Assembly (NCBI RefSeq): GCF_050948175.1
Contig: NW_027490176.1
Span: 434,001 to 498,000, forward strand
DNA from: Xylocopa sonorina
Lineage: Eukaryota; Arthropoda; Insecta; Hymenoptera; Apidae
DNA: 64,000 nt
Direction of reading: 5' to 3'
Shown: piece after piece, positions 1-8,792 of the stretch
Numbering within the stretch: the stretch's first letter is position 1
Layout: every line of letters begins with the position of its first letter
Notes under the pieces: generated by a model
Told to the model about the DNA's origin: nothing
The model's database searches: none
What the model saw: only the letters and a program-made list of their open reading frames with translations
Translations under genes and position numbers: made by a program

Positions 1-1348
1 GGGATGCGATATCTCATTTTAAGAAGCATTAGAAATCTATTGCTACGATGCGTAGATATCTGGAGACGCTATTTCCTAGCAAGGAAGTGTCGCATTTACA
101 TTCTTTTGAAGTGAATACGAGGCATACTTGACACTTCGCAATGAATATTATATCTTGTCATGAAACATAGAAAGGAGATGCGATATCGCGTTTTAAGAAG
201 TGTCAGAACGTAGTTGCTACGATACGTAGACATCTGAATACGCTATTTCCTAACAAGGAAGTGTCGCATTTACATTCTTTTGAAGTGAGTACGAGTTGTA
301 CATGACACCTCGCAGTGAATATTATATCTTATCACGAAACATAGAAATGAGATGCGATATCGCGATTTAAGTAGCATTAGAACTTTATTGCTACGATACG
401 TAGACATCTGAATACGCTATTTCCTAGCAAGGAAGATTCGCATTTACATTCTTTTGAAGTGAATTCGAGGTATACATGACACTTCGCAATGAATATTATA
501 TCTTATCATGTAACATAGAAGTGAGATGCGATATCGCGTTTTAAGAAGCATTAGAACTCTATTGCCTCGATGCGTAGACATCTGAATACGCTATTTCCTA
601 GCTAGGAAATGTCGCATTTACATTCTTTTGAAGTGAATACGAGGTATACATGACACTTCGCAATGAATATTATATCTTAGCACCAAACATTTAGATGAGA
701 TGCGATATCGCGATTTAGGTAGCAGTAGAACTCTATTGCTACGATACGTAGACATCTGAATACGCTATTTCCTAGCAGGGAAGATTCGCATTTACATTCT
801 TTTGATGTGAATACGAGGTATACATGCCACTTCAAAATGAACATTATATCTTATCATGTAACATATAAGTGAGATGCGATATCGCGTCTCAAGAGGCATC
901 AGGACTCTATTGCCTCAATGTGGAGATATCTGCAAGGGCTATTTCCTAGCATGGAAATGTCGCATTTACATTCTCTTGAAATGAATACGAGGTATACATG
1001 ACACTTCGCAATAAATATTATATCTTATCATGAAGCATAGAAATGAGATGCGATATCGCGTTTTGAGAAGCATTAGAACACTATTGCTTCGAAACGTAGA
1101 CATCTGCAAGCGCTATTTCCTAGCAAGGAAGATTCGCATTTACATTCTTGTGAAGTGAATACGAGGTATACATGACACATCGCAATGAATATTATATCTT
1201 ATCACGAAACAAAGAAATGAGATGCGATATCGCGATTTAAGTAGCATTAGAACTCTATTGCTACGATACGTAGACATCTGAATACGCTATTTCCTAACAA
1301 GGAAGTGTCGCATTTACATTCTTTTGAAGTGAGTACGAGTTGTACAAG
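1..1348. repeat. Satellite block A, diverged 174-bp monomers
   Basis: About 7.7 tandem monomers. The motif cgatacgtagacatctg recurs 174 bp apart (for example at 220 and 394). Compared with the satellite right of the retroelement, these monomers consistently read cattcttttgaagtga instead of cattcatttgaagtgt, and ctgaatacgc instead of ctgcaaacgc. They also differ from one another more than monomers deeper in the array do. This is the pattern expected of an older, less homogenised array edge. No gene is visible. The block ends abruptly at the LTR. Confidence 0.95.
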
Positions 1349-2223
1349 TGTCACGTCCCGAGGTGCGGTTGCGCTCGCAACGGTGGCACGAAGTCGTAAC
1401 CGTTCCCGAAAATAACGCGAATTGCGTCCGGACCGGGTTCGTTGGCGTTTCAGATTCGATAAAACGGTAATTAACACTAAACTTACCTTGCGAAGGCTTG
1501 ATTCCGCTGTCTGATTTCTCTTTCCAGGTACCTGGAGCGCCTTGGATCCGCAACCGGGATGGCGGCGGCGTACGGCTGGATCGGAGGTACGGGTCGTGCG
1601 GCGAAGGAAACCTCCTTCACAGGAACCAGGACTCGAACGCAGGAAATTGAATATCCTGGTGCATCACCCACGTATTCCCGAGCGAGACGACGAATAAACT
1701 CTCTCCTCCCCGCGCGTCGTGTACGCTTTGTCGGAGGTGCAAGGCTCGTCGAGAATACTTGAACTTCGGTTGAGTACGGCACGGCTAAGCGTTGGTTCGC
1801 TCTAGCTTACCGGGATCGACCTGGGCGCAAGATATTCTGTACACGGTAGAAGTGAGGATGGAGCAACTAAGCGCTGGTTCGCTCTAGTCGTCGAGCCTCA
1901 AGACTATCGCAGATGAGATATAGAAATAGAATAATCGCGAGCGTACCCGTGGAGTAGAATTAAGGAATTGTATTTGAACTTGAATAAGGATACTTTGAAT
2001 CTGGTAAAAATAAACTATATTCTATGATTTCACTATACTAGATACACTTGACTAAATTCTAAGTTACTGACTAGCGATTACAATGAGAATTAGAAATAGT
2101 ATAAAGTATCGAATGGACTCCGCTATGGGAGTATGGATAGAGACGAATGCATTAGAGCTAATTGCTCGTTGCGAATGAGCCTATTGCTCGGATCGGAAGT
2201 GCATCGTTCGGATGCTGGATTAG

Positions 2224-2304
2224 AACTCCTCGGTTCGGAGATGAGATGGGAACTCTCCAGTTCGGAGAAGAGATACCAACTCTCCGGTTCGGAGGTGAGA
2301 TACG
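2224..2304. repeat. 27-bp tandem repeat in LTR, 3 copies
   Basis: Three 27-bp units, each starting aactc and containing gttcggag followed by gagat. The 5' LTR has the same three units at 9668-9748. The solo LTR has only two (17684-17737). Confidence 0.9.
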
Positions 2305-2514
2305 AACTGACTCTCGGATCTCGCGTCCGCGACCTCCTCGGGTCGCGCGGCGCGCGAGTCGCTGGGCCCTCGCGGTGGGGCGTACGGTCGGAGTAGGGCG
2401 GCCGCTCGGCCCTCGTGGTGGGGCGGCCGTTCGGAGTGGGGCGCGGCCCGCGTTAAGCGTGAGCCGCGAGCGTCGAGTGTGCGCGCGAGTGCACGGAACA
2501 TAACCGTGCATGAA

Positions 2515-2526
2515 TAAAATATATAC
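2515..2526 (-). promoter_or_regulatory. TATA-like stretch in the LTR
   Basis: The minus strand reads gtatatatttta, 65 bp after the end of the pol frame. A hairpin (tgcacgg/ccgtgca, 2490-2510) follows at about the distance of a transcription start. The same stretch is in all three LTR copies. The promoter role is inferred from position only. Confidence 0.35.
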
Positions 2527-2590
2527 ATATATTTACTTAAATCTAGGTGTGTGTTGGTGTGTATGTACATATATGAGTAGTGTGCTTATT

Positions 2591-5500
2591 CTAATCCCAC
2601 ATGTACGAGAAGTACGTATAGGGCTTCGTGATCGCTGGGGATTCGACCCAGTATGTGTCGGAGAGCTCCTCGCCCTCGTAATACGGGGTGAAGTCCTCCC
2701 CCTCGTGTGTGGAGATCGCGCGTGGGCGCGGCATGCTGCATCCCTCTTCCCTCTCGTACCTTTGTCTCCTTCTGTAGGGACGGCGAGTCGGCGGGTGGCC
2801 CGTGTGCAGGGGCTCCGGGTACGGATGCTGGGGATGATGAGGTGGACGCCGGAGGGTGGCAGGCGGTACGCCTGACGTTACACCACCCCCCTTGGAAAAA
2901 GAATCTCGGCCATGCCGAGATCTCTTGTCTGTTGGGTAGATTTCGGGATGCTGGATCCTTCTCTTGGTCCTGTCGTCTGGATGCTGCGGAATCTGAGGTT
3001 TTTCGCCTGGTTGATCCTGGCGATAACGTTTGGAGTTTGGACCGTGGCTGCGGGCTTCCTTCGGATTACAGGCACTTTCGTCGCTTTCACTTTCAGCGTT
3101 CGTTTGAATGTCACTGCTCTCACTGACTTCATTTTCAGTTTTTCGCACTTTTCTTTCACTAGCATCCACACTCTGCATACTATGCATTCGTTTACAAATT
3201 TTGATTTTGTTCGTATGAACAATTTTATGGCGCCCTTTTACATTCAGCTTAACATTACAGTTGCCCAAAATTTCGAGGATACGGTACGGTCCAGAGTATT
3301 GTGCCTGGAACTTATGTTTGTTCGGCTCTTTTAAAAGATAGACCCATTGGCCTACCTCGAAGTTTTGGACATTGAGATTTCGGTCATAATAATATTTAGA
3401 ACGGCGTTTCGCATTGTCTAGATTGGCTTTAGCCAAATCCTGAGATTTCGAGATTTTCACCTGAAGTTGTATAAGATAGTCGCTATAGGTTTCGTTATCA
3501 GAGCTGTCCTGAAAAGGAGTGGCTGACGGCGTCCTAGCTATCCTGCCGAACACTAGTTCGTGTGGGGTGTATAATGTACCCTCGTGCACACTGGTGTTGT
3601 ATGAAAACATTGCATACGGTAACCAATTCACCCAATCGTTACTCGACTCTATGTAATGCTTCAGATATTCGGCCAGGACGTGGTGAGATCGTTCAACGGA
3701 CCCGTTTGTCTGTGGATGGAACGCAGTGGACTTGTATTGTTTAATACGGAATTTGATTGCTATGGCTTTAATCAAGCTATTTATAAAGTTCGAACCTTGG
3801 TCCGTGAGTATGCCTTTCGGGCATCCGAACTTACAAATGAATTCTTTTATTAAAGCATCGGCAATATCTACTGCGGTGGTGGTTTTGAGAGGAACTGCGA
3901 CTGAGTATTTAGTGAGGAGATCTTGGATCGTGAGGATACTTGTATAACCGTCGGAAGTTTCGGGAAGAGGACCCATTACGTCCATTGAAATCTTATCGAA
4001 TGCCCTGCCAGGGGTGTCGGTTAAAGTGAGAGGCTGTCTGGTCTTTACCCGGACCAGTTTCTCTGTCTGACAACTTTTACATTTGCCAATATATTCTTGT
4101 ATTTGTGTTTTCATGTTTGGCCAAAAGTATTGTTGTCTGATGCGAGAATAAGTTTTATTAACCCCTTTGTGACCTCCCACAGGGGAGTCGTGGTTTTCTC
4201 TTATTATTTTCAGTCGCTCTTCGACCGAAGGGGTTTTAATGAGGCCCTGGCAGACCGTAATCTGGACAGTTGTTTCGTAAAACAGGTCCTGAAGGATTTT
4301 CTGGATTCGGGACCAGGATACGGAGTCTAGATAGGTTTGTGAGATACTAAATGTTTGTAATTGTAATTCGTTTACAACGTCGCACAAGGATCTGAATGTT
4401 TCTATTACGGTCTGGAAATTGATTGATCTGGTGGAATGTTCGACGATTGGAAGCTGGATTTGGAATTCGTTTCCGATTTTTATGACTTTGGCTTTGGTAA
4501 GGACGTGATCTTTGTTTGGAAGGAATTTTTCAGCGTTCGCTAGATCTTTGGCGCCCGTGTCATAGGGGTGCCCAGATTGCGTGACGAAGACAACTACATT
4601 GTCTCGTCGCGTTGATAATGCGTCACGGCTGAAATTAAATAGAGGTTCGCGTCGGATAAATTCATTTGGAGCAGGAGTATAAAAGTCGGTGCTGTCGCTG
4701 GCGACTTGCGGAGGTGGTGCTGTGTTGGTACGGAAGGACGTGCCTGGAGTCGGTAATTCAGGTTCTGATGTTACCGGAGTAGGAGGAGGCGCTAGTGTGG
4801 TATACTTTTTACGGGTTTCCGGACGCACATCGAAGATGTCGTCCTCCGAGTTTTCTGAATACGAGAGCGGAAAAATTTGAGCGGGATTCCGCGACAATGC
4901 GTCCGCATTAAGGTTCGTTTTTCCACTTTTATAGACCATCTCGTAGTCAAATTCCGCTAACTTAAGCCTCCACCGTACGAGTCTACTTGACGGGTCCTTG
5001 ACCGAATTCATCCACACTAACGGTCGATGGTCGGTAACGAGTTTGAATTGATTACCGTATATGTATGGACGAAAGTAATGGACGGCGTAGACAATCGCCA
5101 GACACTCCTTCTCGATCGTGGAGTAGTTTTTCTCCGCAGCGTTTAACAGTCGCGACGTGTACGCGATTGGCAAGTCGCGGCCTATTGGTCCTTGACTCAA
5201 GATAGCACCAATAGCTTCGGCGGACGCGTCGGTCGTTATCACGAATGGTTGTTTAAAGTTGGGGTACTGCAAGATAGGCGCTTCGCATAGGCAATCTCGG
5301 AGTTTGACGAATGAATTCTCTTGCTCGTTACGCCATACAAAGGGCGCGTCTTTTTTTAACAAATTTGTAAGTGGCTTAGCAATATTAGAAAAATTTGCGA
5401 TGAACCGCCTGTAGTATCCCGCGAGCCCGAGGAATTGTTTGATCTGTTTCGCGTTGCGCGGGCGCGGAAAATTTTTGACGGCGCTAATTTTCGCAGGGTC

Positions 5501-7585
5501 AGGTTTTACACCGTGCTCACTGATAATATGACCCAAATAGCTTACTTCTCTCCTCAAGAATTCGCACTTATCCGGCTGCAATACTAAATTAGCTTCTTTG
5601 AGCCGTTGAGTTAATTTATCGAATTTAAGTCGATGTTCTTGAAGAGAGCTAGCGTAGATAACAATGTCGTCCAAATAGACGAAAATTTCGTTCCCCTGGA
5701 GACCGGACAGGACATTGTCCATAAGTCGTTGGAACGTCGCTGGCGCATTTTTTAATCCGAATGGCATTCTTTTAAATTCAAAATGCCCGTGAGGCGTCGA
5801 AAAAGCAGTTTTGGGAGCATCGGCGGGCTCCATTGGGATCTGGTGAAATCCGCTCGCGAGATCGAATGTACTAAAATACTTCGCACTCCCGAGCTGATCA
5901 AGTATCTCGGTAATGCAAGGGAGGGGATAGGCATCGGCGACAGATTTCTCATTGAGTGCGCGGTAGTCGATGACGACGCGCCATTGCTTGTTGCCCAAGG
6001 AGTCCGGTTTCTTTGGGACAACCCACAATGGCGAATTATATGGCGATTTAGATGGAGAGATGACACCATTTTGTAAAAATTTGTCGACTTGTCGTCGAAT
6101 CTCCTCCTTATGAGCTGGTGGGAAACGGTATTGTTTCACATTGACGGGGCGGTCGTCGACGGTTGGAATCTTGTGCGTGGTTGCTGACGTATGCCCTAAT
6201 TTATCCCCCTCAATGTGAAAAAGCTCCTGCGTGCTTTGAACGAGACGGACGACGTGCTCTCTTTCCTCTGCGTTGAGGTGGTCGAGACGGAGGAGACTAA
6301 GAATTCGGTCTAGGCGAGATTTCGAAGGATTGGCGGATTTCGATGTTTGTTTTAACGGCGCCTGTTGTACATTATTTTTAACCGCCTGAGCATAAGAGAT
6401 CTGTTGAACATTCGCGATTTTGCAACGCGAAGGAGGAGTTTCGATTGTCGAGTATGGTGTCTGACTCGAGAAAGAAATAGAAGTTTTCCCTTTTTGGGAT
6501 GAGCCGATCGGTACGGCGGATACGTTAGATTTAGTAGATTTAGAAAAAACCGGATAGAGCGAGGGACTATCCTCCTCGTGGAGGGGAGTCATGATTTGCG
6601 CGGGCTCCAGTACGATTTCTGGTAACGCGATTTTGACGGCGCGGTCGGATGAATTAATTATTCGAGTTACCGCTTTGCCCCGAATTACTCTGACGAGAGC
6701 GTTTCCGAAAAATATACCCGGCGCAAGATCGATACGAGGAATTATACCTTCCGCGAGGTTCGAATTAACTACGCGGACCTTGATACCGATATTTGATCTC
6801 GGTGGAATGGAGATACGGTCTCCTGACTTCGGAGAAGCTGCTTTGTCTTGCGTTCGAAGCTTCGATTTCGTTGCTGCATCGCGTTTCAGCGGAGGCGATG
6901 ATTTACGCGGCGGGCGCGGCGGCGGAGGGGGAATAGATTCCGTGCGCGGCGCTTGTTTACGTTTCGGCGATAGGAGAGGCTTTATTTTCGAGTCCGGTGA
7001 CGGTTCCTCGAGTGCTTCGATATCGTCTTCGAAAGGAATTCTCTTACCATTCCATTTGATTATTTTATTTGGAAAAGAGATTTCTGCGTCCATACAGAAC
7101 CCGGAGCCGAGGATCCCGCTTGGTTTAAGGGGAAAATCATCCTCGACCACATTAAAAGGAACGACGCGACCGAAAATGACAAGATTCACCGTCCCTAAGG
7201 TTGCGGTTTTGCCATCGGTTACCCCTGTTATTATTACGATCTCGGACTTATCGATTCGCGCGGATGCTTTTAGAGCCGAACGTTTTATAATATTTATTTC
7301 CGCCCCAGTGTCCACCATGAAGCGAGTTGGTGAAATTAGAAGATCGGATTTTAGAATTACGTTTGGCGTGCTAGTTTTTCCGGTTATATTTATCGCGGCG
7401 TTTCGTCGATTTCCGCGTTGGAGTTGTTCGCGGCGAGAGGACGGACTTGGTGCGCGGCCTCGCCACCTGTCTCGCGGCGGGTGCGGAGGCCATTGTCGTT
7501 TCCCGAATTTTTGTTTACCGCGTTGTTGTACTGCCTTTTGCGGCACTCGCCTATTTCGTGCCCCGGGGTCTTGCAATAGCGACAA
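2591..7585 (-). CDS. pol: Pol polyprotein: PR-RT-RNase H-macro-like-IN
   Basis: An open frame of 1664 codons. Translation probably enters by -1 frameshifting from gag at codon 28 and not at the first Met. Domains by residue: protease with VDTGAE at 91-96; a Pro-rich stretch at about 205-235; a beta-rich linker at about 258-330; reverse transcriptase at about 480-730 with FDLASGFHQI at 574-583 and the catalytic YLDD at 637-640; RNase H at about 780-900 with D786, E825/E827, D852 and D895; a macro-domain-like module at about 995-1115; integrase with zinc-binding H1132, H1139, C1169, C1172 and the D1202, D1262, E1298 triad (35 residues between the last two); then a GPY-like C-terminal region ending near 1465. 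Residues 1466-1568 form a charged tail. Residues 1569-1664 are encoded inside the LTR. All key catalytic residues are present and there is no internal stop, so Pol may be active. No chromodomain and no env follow. Confidence 0.95.
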   Translation of the reverse strand: MSLLQDPGARNRRVPQKAVQQRGKQKFGKRQWPPHPPRDRWRGRAPSPSSRREQLQRGNRRNAAINITGKTSTPNVILKSDLLISPTRFMVDTGAEINIIKRSALKASARIDKSEIVIITGVTDGKTATLGTVNLVIFGRVVPFNVVEDDFPLKPSGILGSGFCMDAEISFPNKIIKWNGKRIPFEDDIEALEEPSPDSKIKPLLSPKRKQAPRTESIPPPPPRPPRKSSPPLKRDAATKSKLRTQDKAASPKSGDRISIPPRSNIGIKVRVVNSNLAEGIIPRIDLAPGIFFGNALVRVIRGKAVTRIINSSDRAVKIALPEIVLEPAQIMTPLHEEDSPSLYPVFSKSTKSNVSAVPIGSSQKGKTSISFSSQTPYSTIETPPSRCKIANVQQISYAQAVKNNVQQAPLKQTSKSANPSKSRLDRILSLLRLDHLNAEEREHVVRLVQSTQELFHIEGDKLGHTSATTHKIPTVDDRPVNVKQYRFPPAHKEEIRRQVDKFLQNGVISPSKSPYNSPLWVVPKKPDSLGNKQWRVVIDYRALNEKSVADAYPLPCITEILDQLGSAKYFSTFDLASGFHQIPMEPADAPKTAFSTPHGHFEFKRMPFGLKNAPATFQRLMDNVLSGLQGNEIFVYLDDIVIYASSLQEHRLKFDKLTQRLKEANLVLQPDKCEFLRREVSYLGHIISEHGVKPDPAKISAVKNFPRPRNAKQIKQFLGLAGYYRRFIANFSNIAKPLTNLLKKDAPFVWRNEQENSFVKLRDCLCEAPILQYPNFKQPFVITTDASAEAIGAILSQGPIGRDLPIAYTSRLLNAAEKNYSTIEKECLAIVYAVHYFRPYIYGNQFKLVTDHRPLVWMNSVKDPSSRLVRWRLKLAEFDYEMVYKSGKTNLNADALSRNPAQIFPLSYSENSEDDIFDVRPETRKKYTTLAPPPTPVTSEPELPTPGTSFRTNTAPPPQVASDSTDFYTPAPNEFIRREPLFNFSRDALSTRRDNVVVFVTQSGHPYDTGAKDLANAEKFLPNKDHVLTKAKVIKIGNEFQIQLPIVEHSTRSINFQTVIETFRSLCDVVNELQLQTFSISQTYLDSVSWSRIQKILQDLFYETTVQITVCQGLIKTPSVEERLKIIRENHDSPVGGHKGVNKTYSRIRQQYFWPNMKTQIQEYIGKCKSCQTEKLVRVKTRQPLTLTDTPGRAFDKISMDVMGPLPETSDGYTSILTIQDLLTKYSVAVPLKTTTAVDIADALIKEFICKFGCPKGILTDQGSNFINSLIKAIAIKFRIKQYKSTAFHPQTNGSVERSHHVLAEYLKHYIESSNDWVNWLPYAMFSYNTSVHEGTLYTPHELVFGRIARTPSATPFQDSSDNETYSDYLIQLQVKISKSQDLAKANLDNAKRRSKYYYDRNLNVQNFEVGQWVYLLKEPNKHKFQAQYSGPYRILEILGNCNVKLNVKGRHKIVHTNKIKICKRMHSMQSVDASERKVRKTENEVSESSDIQTNAESESDESACNPKEARSHGPNSKRYRQDQPGEKPQIPQHPDDRTKRRIQHPEIYPTDKRSRHGRDSFSKGGGVTSGVPPATLRRPPHHPQHPYPEPLHTGHPPTRRPYRRRQRYEREEGCSMPRPRAISTHEGEDFTPYYEGEELSDTYWVESPAITKPYTYFSYMWD
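2883..2893 (-). other. Polypurine tract
   Basis: The minus strand reads AAGGGGGGTGG directly before the TGTAACG start of the 3' LTR. This is the expected place and composition for the plus-strand primer. The pol frame reads through it (Lys-Gly-Gly-Gly-Val), so the tract is also coding. Confidence 0.85.
4241..4603 (-). other. Macro-domain-like module within Pol
   Basis: Pol residues about 995-1115, between RNase H and the integrase zinc finger. Seen: a hydrophobic start (NVVVFVTQ, 996-1003), a GAKDLANAEKF segment resembling the helix after the first ADP-ribose-binding strand, then FRSLCDVVNELQLQTFSIS (about 1064-1082), LDSVSW (1086-1091) and an ending TVQITVCQG. This order matches the macro-domain pattern of a strand-helix pair, then an IPRIGCGLDGLxW-type loop and a final ITV strand. 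The glycines of that loop are missing here (SQTYLDSVSW), so ADP-ribose binding may be weakened. Similar regions occur at this place in other insect gypsy-like elements, from general recollection. The assignment is by eye. Confidence 0.6.
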
Positions 7586-8007
7586 AATTTGGGCGCGTCC
7601 CTGGCTACGATTTGTCTCGATTGTTCGTACGCGGGGCCTCGCGTAGGAGGCGGTACGTCCCTGGATCGCACGTAAGCGTCACGGTATTCCTGCGGTCGGT
7701 ACGGCGATGGCGGTCTGAACCGACACTCGGTCGCGTAATGTCCGATATTATTGCATTTTCGGCAAATAATTTCGGCTGGTTTTTCCCGCGATTCTGGTCG
7801 CGCGACACGCGATCTACCTAGTCGGTTGCAATCACGTTCATGCATTTGATAGAGCTCCCGCGCTCGAGCGAACGTTTCTCGCAATGTACCGAATGAATTT
7901 ATAGTCATTTGCATTCGAATTTCCGGAATGAGACCGTCCTTAAAACATTGTAGGGTGAGCGCGTCTACGTCATCGAGCGATTCCGGTGTGTCTCGTCTCG
8001 CAATCAA
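7390..8007 (-). CDS. gag: Gag, C-terminal part with two zinc knuckles
   Basis: An open frame of 205 codons, the second half of Gag. It holds two CCHC knuckles of form C-X2-C-X4-H-X4-C: CRKCNNIGHYATEC at residues 82-95 and CRYCKTPGHEIGEC at 142-155. These bind the genomic RNA in the nucleocapsid. The first codon of the open stretch is TTG, directly after an in-frame TAA, so this is not a real start: the frame is the continuation of the upstream gag part (7970-8710) after a one-base offset. It overlaps pol by 196 bp, with pol in the -1 frame, and a GGGAAAC slip site lies in the overlap in correct phase. The stop is at 7390. Confidence 0.9.
   Translation of the reverse strand: MIARRDTPESLDDVDALTLQCFKDGLIPEIRMQMTINSFGTLRETFARARELYQMHERDCNRLGRSRVARPESREKPAEIICRKCNNIGHYATECRFRPPSPYRPQEYRDAYVRSRDVPPPTRGPAYEQSRQIVARDAPKFCRYCKTPGHEIGECRKRQYNNAVNKNSGNDNGLRTRRETGGEAAHQVRPLAANNSNAEIDETPR
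7456..7491 (-). promoter_or_regulatory. Candidate frameshift-stimulating stem
   Basis: On the minus strand GGCCTC (7491-7486) and GAGGCC (7461-7456) are perfectly complementary and enclose a GC-rich loop. Within the loop, CACC/GGTG or CGCC/GGCG could form an inner stem, so a more complex fold is possible. It lies 6 nt after the slip site. Folding is inferred by eye. Confidence 0.55.
7498..7504 (-). promoter_or_regulatory. -1 ribosomal frameshift slip site GGGAAAC
   Basis: On the minus strand the gag codons read tcG GGA AAC, an X-XXY-YYZ heptamer in the right phase. Slipping back one base gives GGG AAA, the exact frame of pol (Gly28-Lys29). Six bases later (gacaat) GGCCTC begins, which can pair with GAGGCC downstream, a usual spacing for a stimulatory structure. 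This would make Gag-Pol from the gag start. Confidence 0.8.
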
Positions 8008-8710
8008 TTATAGCGGTTCTAAGATCTTTTACTCGACCGATGTAATCTAGAATGTGCTCGTTCGCGCGCATAAATATATTAGCAAGTTCACCCCGATAAT
8101 GATGAGCTGATTTTACGGAGCAAAATGTGCTGCGAAGAACGTCCGTTAATTCGAGTATTGTGTAACATGGCTCGTCTTCTAGCGCGGCGTAGGCACGACC
8201 CTTGAGTTTTCCCTTAAGCAGGCGTGTGAAAGTTCGCTCGCACCCATTAGGGATAAGCTCATAAGCGCGTTTACACGCTCGGGTAAACTGAAGAATGGGA
8301 ATGTTCTGACCATCGAATGTCGGCACGGCTTCGAGGGCCTGCTTAAGCGATAGCTCGTCGTGTTGCGAACTATTTGTATTAAAATCGGAGCTCGAATTAT
8401 GTCCGGAAAGCGGATTTCCCCGAGGAATATCTAGAGAAACAGTATCGTCGCGCGTTAAATCAGGCGTTCTGCGAATAGATTCTAATTCACGACGTAAAAT
8501 TTCTATTTGCTGGAGCAACGCGGCATTACTCGGATCGGTCGCTTTCGTATTTTTCGCGGAAGTATTTGGTTGCGCGGTACTAGGAAGAGGCTCGGCGATA
8601 GCGTCTTGGAAATCAAGCGTTCTGCTAGTGCGTTTTTCGCGTTCGGAATCGGCCATCGCGGCGGCTCGCTGTGTCTGCTGGCGCGTTTTTGTCGGAGTCC
8701 GGGTTGCCAT
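7970..8710 (-). pseudogene. gag: Gag, N-terminal and capsid part (frameshifted)
   Basis: An open frame of 246 codons starting with an ATG 52 bp after the primer-binding site. Residues 1-90 are polar with a short helical segment (LLQQIEILRRELESI). Residues about 125-235 resemble a retrotransposon Gag capsid: FDGQNIPILQF, then CERTFTRLLKGKLKGRAYAA and a YRGELANIFM segment. The frame stops at 7970, while the rest of Gag with the zinc knuckles continues one frame over from about 8005. The crossover must lie between about 7972 and 8003, because the other frame has a TAA just upstream. A single-base change in this copy (an extra base, or two lost) is the simplest reason. A programmed shift inside gag, or an assembly error, are alternatives. 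Confidence 0.85.
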
Positions 8711-8792
8711 ATCTAGTTTCGCGGTTCCTTTCGGCGGAATTTCCGGAGGAAACGCGTGGCTATCCCACCGCTGTCACCAAAAATAACTTTCG
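8711..8792 (-). other. 5' leader of the element
   Basis: 82 bp between the 5' LTR and the gag ATG. It holds the primer-binding site and no reading frame. The leader is very short, so any packaging signal must extend into gag or the LTR. Confidence 0.7.
8762..8779 (-). other. Primer-binding site, tRNA-Leu type
   Basis: The minus strand reads TGGTGACAGCGGTGGGAT. Its complement, atcccaccgctgtcacca on the plus strand, looks like the 3' end of a tRNA including CCA, and matches the T-arm plus acceptor pattern of tRNA-Leu(AAG) (TCCCACCGCTG...). It lies 13 nt inside the 5' LTR edge, a longer spacer than the 0-10 nt common in such elements. Confidence 0.75.

Larger units (their letters stand above)
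1349..2882 (-). repeat. 3' LTR of the element (left copy)
   Basis: In element orientation the LTR begins TGTAACGTC and ends GACGTGACA, a 9-bp imperfect terminal inverted repeat with TG/CA ends. The boundary is set by comparison with the two other LTR copies. It is 1534 bp long and rich in CpG. Its first 292 bp (2591-2882) are an open continuation of the pol frame. Next come a TATA-like stretch, a short hairpin at 2490-2510 and a 27-bp tandem repeat. No AATAAA is visible on the element's strand. The left flank is satellite block A. Confidence 0.95.

Noticed and set aside
1621..1642. tRNA-like B-box on the minus strand of the LTR (gttcgagtcc)
   Set aside because: No A-box, cloverleaf or tRNA body around it. 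A chance match, or at most a relic.
2012..2017. AATAAA-like polyadenylation signals in the LTR
   Set aside because: They lie on the plus strand, opposite to the element's transcription; none is seen on the minus strand.
2133..2570. Several overlapping frames on both strands in the LTR (repeated at 9577-10014 and 17593-18003)
   Set aside because: They are short, GC-rich and overlap in several frames, and include the 27-bp tandem repeat. Only the frame continuous with pol has support.
2883..3190. env gene or chromodomain after integrase
   Set aside because: The stretch after the integrase C-terminus is a charged low-complexity tail in the pol frame, with no signal peptide, membrane segment or chromodomain motif.
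6591..7646. 351-codon open frame on the plus strand
   Set aside because: It lies fully antisense to the protease and gag/pol overlap, has no recognisable domain, and is explained by the composition of the coding strand.
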